Source: Mesorhizobium sp. L-2-11 (lineage in GTDB: Bacteria; Pseudomonadota; Alphaproteobacteria; Rhizobiales; Rhizobiaceae). Taken from it: a stretch of 64,000 nt of DNA. The translations under genes were made by a program, and so were the position numbers. Positions 61,269 to 64,000 of the stretch are shown here, piece by piece. The DNA is taken from the NCBI RefSeq assembly GCF_016756595.1, contig NZ_AP023257.1, forward strand, positions 930,001 through 994,000, read 5' to 3'. Every line of letters starts with the position of its first letter. Position 1 is the first letter of the stretch. The notes under the pieces were generated by a model. It searched no databases, was not told the origin of the DNA, and saw nothing but the letters and a program-made list of their open reading frames with translations.

Positions 61269-64000
61269 ATGGCCGGCCTGAAATCTGCAAGCCAGTTGAA
61301 AAAGATAAGCGCGGCCAGGGGCAGCGAGAAGCCGGGCAGGCTTGCCGACTATCTGCTGGCTCGAGCGCCGGCCGAAGATGTCGCCGCCTATGAGGTCACC
61401 GCCCTCGAACGCGCCGCCGATCTCGCCGGGCGCGCCGTCGCCAGGCACAAGAAGGGCGATTGCCTCGTCGCCATAGAGGTCGATTCCGGTGTCGTGCGCC
61501 AGGGCAGGCCAATGACGGTGATCACTGTCGTCAACGACAACATGCCGTTCCTATTCGATTCCGTCCTCGGCGAGATCACCGAGAGCGCCGGCGAACCGCT
61601 GCTGGTCACCCACCCGGTCATCGTCGTCAGGCACGGCAAGAGCGGCGTCGAAGAAATCCTCGGCGATGGTGGCTTTGCCAAGGGCGATCACAGTCATGAG
61701 CGGCTGAGCGTCATCCACGTCCATATCGCCCGACTTTCGGCCGATCAGGCCGAGGCATTGGCCGAGCGGCTGAAGAAAATATTAGGCCAGGTGCGCGCCG
61801 CTGTCACCGACTGGAAGCCGATGCTGGCCCGCCTCGACCAGGCAATCTCCGAGTTCCGCTACTCTCCGGTGCCTCTCGACAAGGCCCACGTCGCCGAGGC
61901 GATCGCCTTCCTCGAATGGCTGCGCGACGACAACTTCACCTTCCTCGGCATGCGCGAGTTCAAATATACCGGCGGCGAGAAAAGCGGCACCTTGGAGCGC
62001 ACCGAAAAGCCCGGCCTCGGCATCCTCTCCGATCCGGACGTGCTGGTGCTGCGGCGCGGCACCGAAGCGGTGTCGACGACGCCGGAAATTCGCGCCTTCC
62101 TGCACGGGCCGGAGCCGCTGATCGTCACCAAGGCCAACGCCAAGTCGACCGTGCATCGCCGCATCTATCTCGATTACATCGGCATCAAGACCTACACCGC
62201 CAAGGGCGTGCTTGCCGGCGAGTTGCGCATCGTCGGTCTATTCACCTCGACTGCCTACACGCGCTCGGTGATGAAGATCCCTTATCTCAGGTCGAAAGCC
62301 GAAATCATCATCGCCAAATCCGGTTTCAACCCTGAAGATCACTCCGGCAAGGCACTGATCAATGTGCTGGAGAGCTATCCGCGCGACGAGCTGTTCCAGG
62401 TTCCGGTGCCGATCCTGCGCAAGCACGCCGAAGCCATTCTGGGGCTGATCGAGCGGCCACGCGTCAGAGCGCTGGTGCGCGCCGATCAGTTCGACCGCTT
62501 CGTCTCGATCCTCGTCTTCGTGCCGCGCGACCGCTACGACAGCGTCGTACGCGAGAAGATCGGCACCTATCTGAAGACGGTGTTCCAGGGCCGGCTTTCG
62601 GCCTACTACCCCGCCTTTCCGGAAGGCGGACTGGCGCGTGTTCATTTCATCATCGGCCGTTCCGGCGGCAAGACGCCGAAGGTCGACCAGACGACGATCG
62701 AGGCGGCGATCCGCGCCATCGTGCGGACCTGGGACGACATTCTGCGCGAGACCGCCGAAGAGACTGGCGCCGACGCGGCGCTCACGACGATCGCCTCGCG
62801 CTTCTCGGGAAGCTATCGCGACAGCTTCTCGCCGGCGGAGGCGTTGGCCGATGCCGGTCGCATCGCCAGGATCAGCGCGGCCAATCCGATCGCCATCGAC
62901 TACTATCGTCATGCCAACCAGGAGCCACATCAGGCGGCGCTGAAGATTTATCACCATGGCAGCCCGGTAGCCTTGTCGCGGCGGGTACCGGTGCTGGAGA
63001 ACATCGGTTTCCGCGTAATCAGCGAGCGCACCTTCGAGGTCGGCGACGAGGCTTCCGGCATGATCAATAGTGATCAGCCGGGCATGGTCTTCATCCACGA
63101 CATGGAGCTCGAAAACAGCTACGGCAAGCCAATCGACCTTGGCGACCGCGGCGCGCTGTTCGAGGACGCATTCCTTTCCGTCTGGCGCGGCGACATCGAC
63201 AATGACGGCTATAACGGCCTTGCCCAGACCGCCGGCCTGTGGTCGAGCGAAGTCACCATCCTGCGCGCCTATGGCCGCTATCTGCAGCAGGCCGGGATCC
63301 CGCAGAGCCAGGATTTCATAGCCGCCGCGCTCAATCGCTATCCGGAGATCGCGCGTGGCCTGCATGAGCTGTTCGTCGCCCGCCTCGGACCGACGGCGCA
63401 GACGGAAGGGGCGGTCGCGGCCAGGCACCTCAAGGCAAAGATCAGAGATGCGCTGGAAGAGGTTCCCAACATCGACGACGACACCATCATCCGTCGCTAT
63501 CTCAATCTGATCGAAGCGTCGCTGCGCACCAATCATTTCGTTCCCGATCTGAAGGAGAAGGGCCAGTCGCTGGCGATCAAGCTCGACTCGCAAGCGGTCG
63601 AAGGCCTGCCAGCGCCGCGGCCTTGGCGGGAGATCTTCGTCTACGGTTCCGAGGTTGAGGGCGTGCATCTGCGCTTCGGCCCGGTCGCCCGCGGTGGCCT
63701 GCGCTGGTCGGACCGCGCCCAGGACTATCGCACCGAGGTGCTCGGCCTGGTCAAGGCGCAGCAGGTCAAGAACGCGGTGATCGTGCCGGTTGGCGCCAAG
63801 GGCGGTTTCTATCCGAAGAAGCTGCCGATGGGCGCCGGCCGCGACGCCATCTTCGAAGCCGGCGCGTCCGCCTACAAGAATTACGTCTCCAGCCTGCTGT
63901 CGATCACCGACAATATCGGCCTCGACGGCGTCATTCCGCCGGCCGGCGTCGTGCGGCGCGACCTGGACGACCCCTATTTCGTCGTCGCCGCCGACAAGGG
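61269..64000 (+). CDS. gdhB: NAD-specific glutamate dehydrogenase, large type (amino-terminal 910 residues)
   Basis: The frame from ATG 61269 is open to the right edge, giving about 910 of the roughly 1,600 residues of the 180-kDa NAD-GDH. The amino part carries the ACT-like and regulatory segments typical of the type. Near the end the catalytic core begins with VHLRFGPVARGGLRWSDRAQ and VIVPVGAKGGFYPKK, whose lysines bind glutamate. It oxidises glutamate to 2-oxoglutarate and ammonia. GGGAGGG precedes the start at good distance. The 3' part lies outside the window. Confidence 0.95.
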   Translation, partial: MAGLKSASQLKKISAARGSEKPGRLADYLLARAPAEDVAAYEVTALERAADLAGRAVARHKKGDCLVAIEVDSGVVRQGRPMTVITVVNDNMPFLFDSVLGEITESAGEPLLVTHPVIVVRHGKSGVEEILGDGGFAKGDHSHERLSVIHVHIARLSADQAEALAERLKKILGQVRAAVTDWKPMLARLDQAISEFRYSPVPLDKAHVAEAIAFLEWLRDDNFTFLGMREFKYTGGEKSGTLERTEKPGLGILSDPDVLVLRRGTEAVSTTPEIRAFLHGPEPLIVTKANAKSTVHRRIYLDYIGIKTYTAKGVLAGELRIVGLFTSTAYTRSVMKIPYLRSKAEIIIAKSGFNPEDHSGKALINVLESYPRDELFQVPVPILRKHAEAILGLIERPRVRALVRADQFDRFVSILVFVPRDRYDSVVREKIGTYLKTVFQGRLSAYYPAFPEGGLARVHFIIGRSGGKTPKVDQTTIEAAIRAIVRTWDDILRETAEETGADAALTTIASRFSGSYRDSFSPAEALADAGRIARISAANPIAIDYYRHANQEPHQAALKIYHHGSPVALSRRVPVLENIGFRVISERTFEVGDEASGMINSDQPGMVFIHDMELENSYGKPIDLGDRGALFEDAFLSVWRGDIDNDGYNGLAQTAGLWSSEVTILRAYGRYLQQAGIPQSQDFIAAALNRYPEIARGLHELFVARLGPTAQTEGAVAARHLKAKIRDALEEVPNIDDDTIIRRYLNLIEASLRTNHFVPDLKEKGQSLAIKLDSQAVEGLPAPRPWREIFVYGSEVEGVHLRFGPVARGGLRWSDRAQDYRTEVLGLVKAQQVKNAVIVPVGAKGGFYPKKLPMGAGRDAIFEAGASAYKNYVSSLLSITDNIGLDGVIPPAGVVRRDLDDPYFVVAADK

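Noticed and set aside
62238..63668. Minus-strand 476-codon frame opposite glutamate dehydrogenase
   Set aside because: The dehydrogenase frame is certain, and the antisense product has no family content.

Overview
This is a 64 kb chromosomal window from a high-GC alphaproteobacterium, most likely a Mesorhizobium or close relative (inference). The evidence is dense coding with GTG/TTG starts, tandem TGA-N9-TCA (RirA-type) boxes at an iron-uptake locus, an arsR-arsC-aqpS-arsC-arsH arsenic operon, a large NAD-glutamate dehydrogenase, and several families of rhizobial palindromic intergenic repeats.

Layout. 1-4.2 kb: BMP-type (nucleoside-like) ABC importer. 4.2-10.2 kb: two small membrane proteins, then a VC_2705-type sodium:solute symporter with its DUF4212 partner, a 210-aa orphan and an exonuclease-CBS-DUF294 fusion. 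11.4-19.9 kb: a ferric-hydroxamate uptake locus, with receptor, FhuD and FhuB on the minus strand and FhuC (frameshifted), ExbB, ExbD and TonB on the plus strand, divided by two iron boxes. 20-25.9 kb: arsenic resistance in two blocks: arsR, LMW-PTP arsC, aqpS, Grx-type arsC and frameshifted arsH; then a second ArsR with a leaderless-looking promoter, a Cys-tailed flavoprotein and an MFS exporter.

26-34 kb is the accessory part. It has a HerA/DUF87-like ATPase, a class C beta-lactamase-like hydrolase, a scar fusing an AraC remnant to a second copy of the ATPase 3' end, and a large SIR2-domain (SIR2-DUF4020-like) defence-type protein split by a probable 1-nt frameshift. The SIR2 gene looks lower in GC than its neighbours and is the best candidate for a defence function.

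34-41 kb: a minus-strand sugar ABC importer with a TIM-barrel isomerase and an SDR dehydrogenase. 41.5-61 kb is mostly housekeeping: tRNA-Ala(CGC), YggT, DUF167, M3 peptidase, carbonic anhydrase, PdxY, LemA/TPM proteins, GNAT, inorganic pyrophosphatase, a TetR/MFS pair, PhoD, TypA, an IS4-type element, LysE and YCII. The window ends inside NAD-glutamate dehydrogenase.

Two features cut across regions. Palindromic repeats (four types here called A-D) sit between and inside operons; one has been split by the IS exactly in its hairpin loop and another abuts a TPM gene that has lost an obvious start codon. Five apparent single-nucleotide indels interrupt otherwise well-conserved genes (fhuC twice, arsH, the SIR2 gene, the sugar ABC ATPase tail), so sequencing error should be excluded before calling them pseudogenes.
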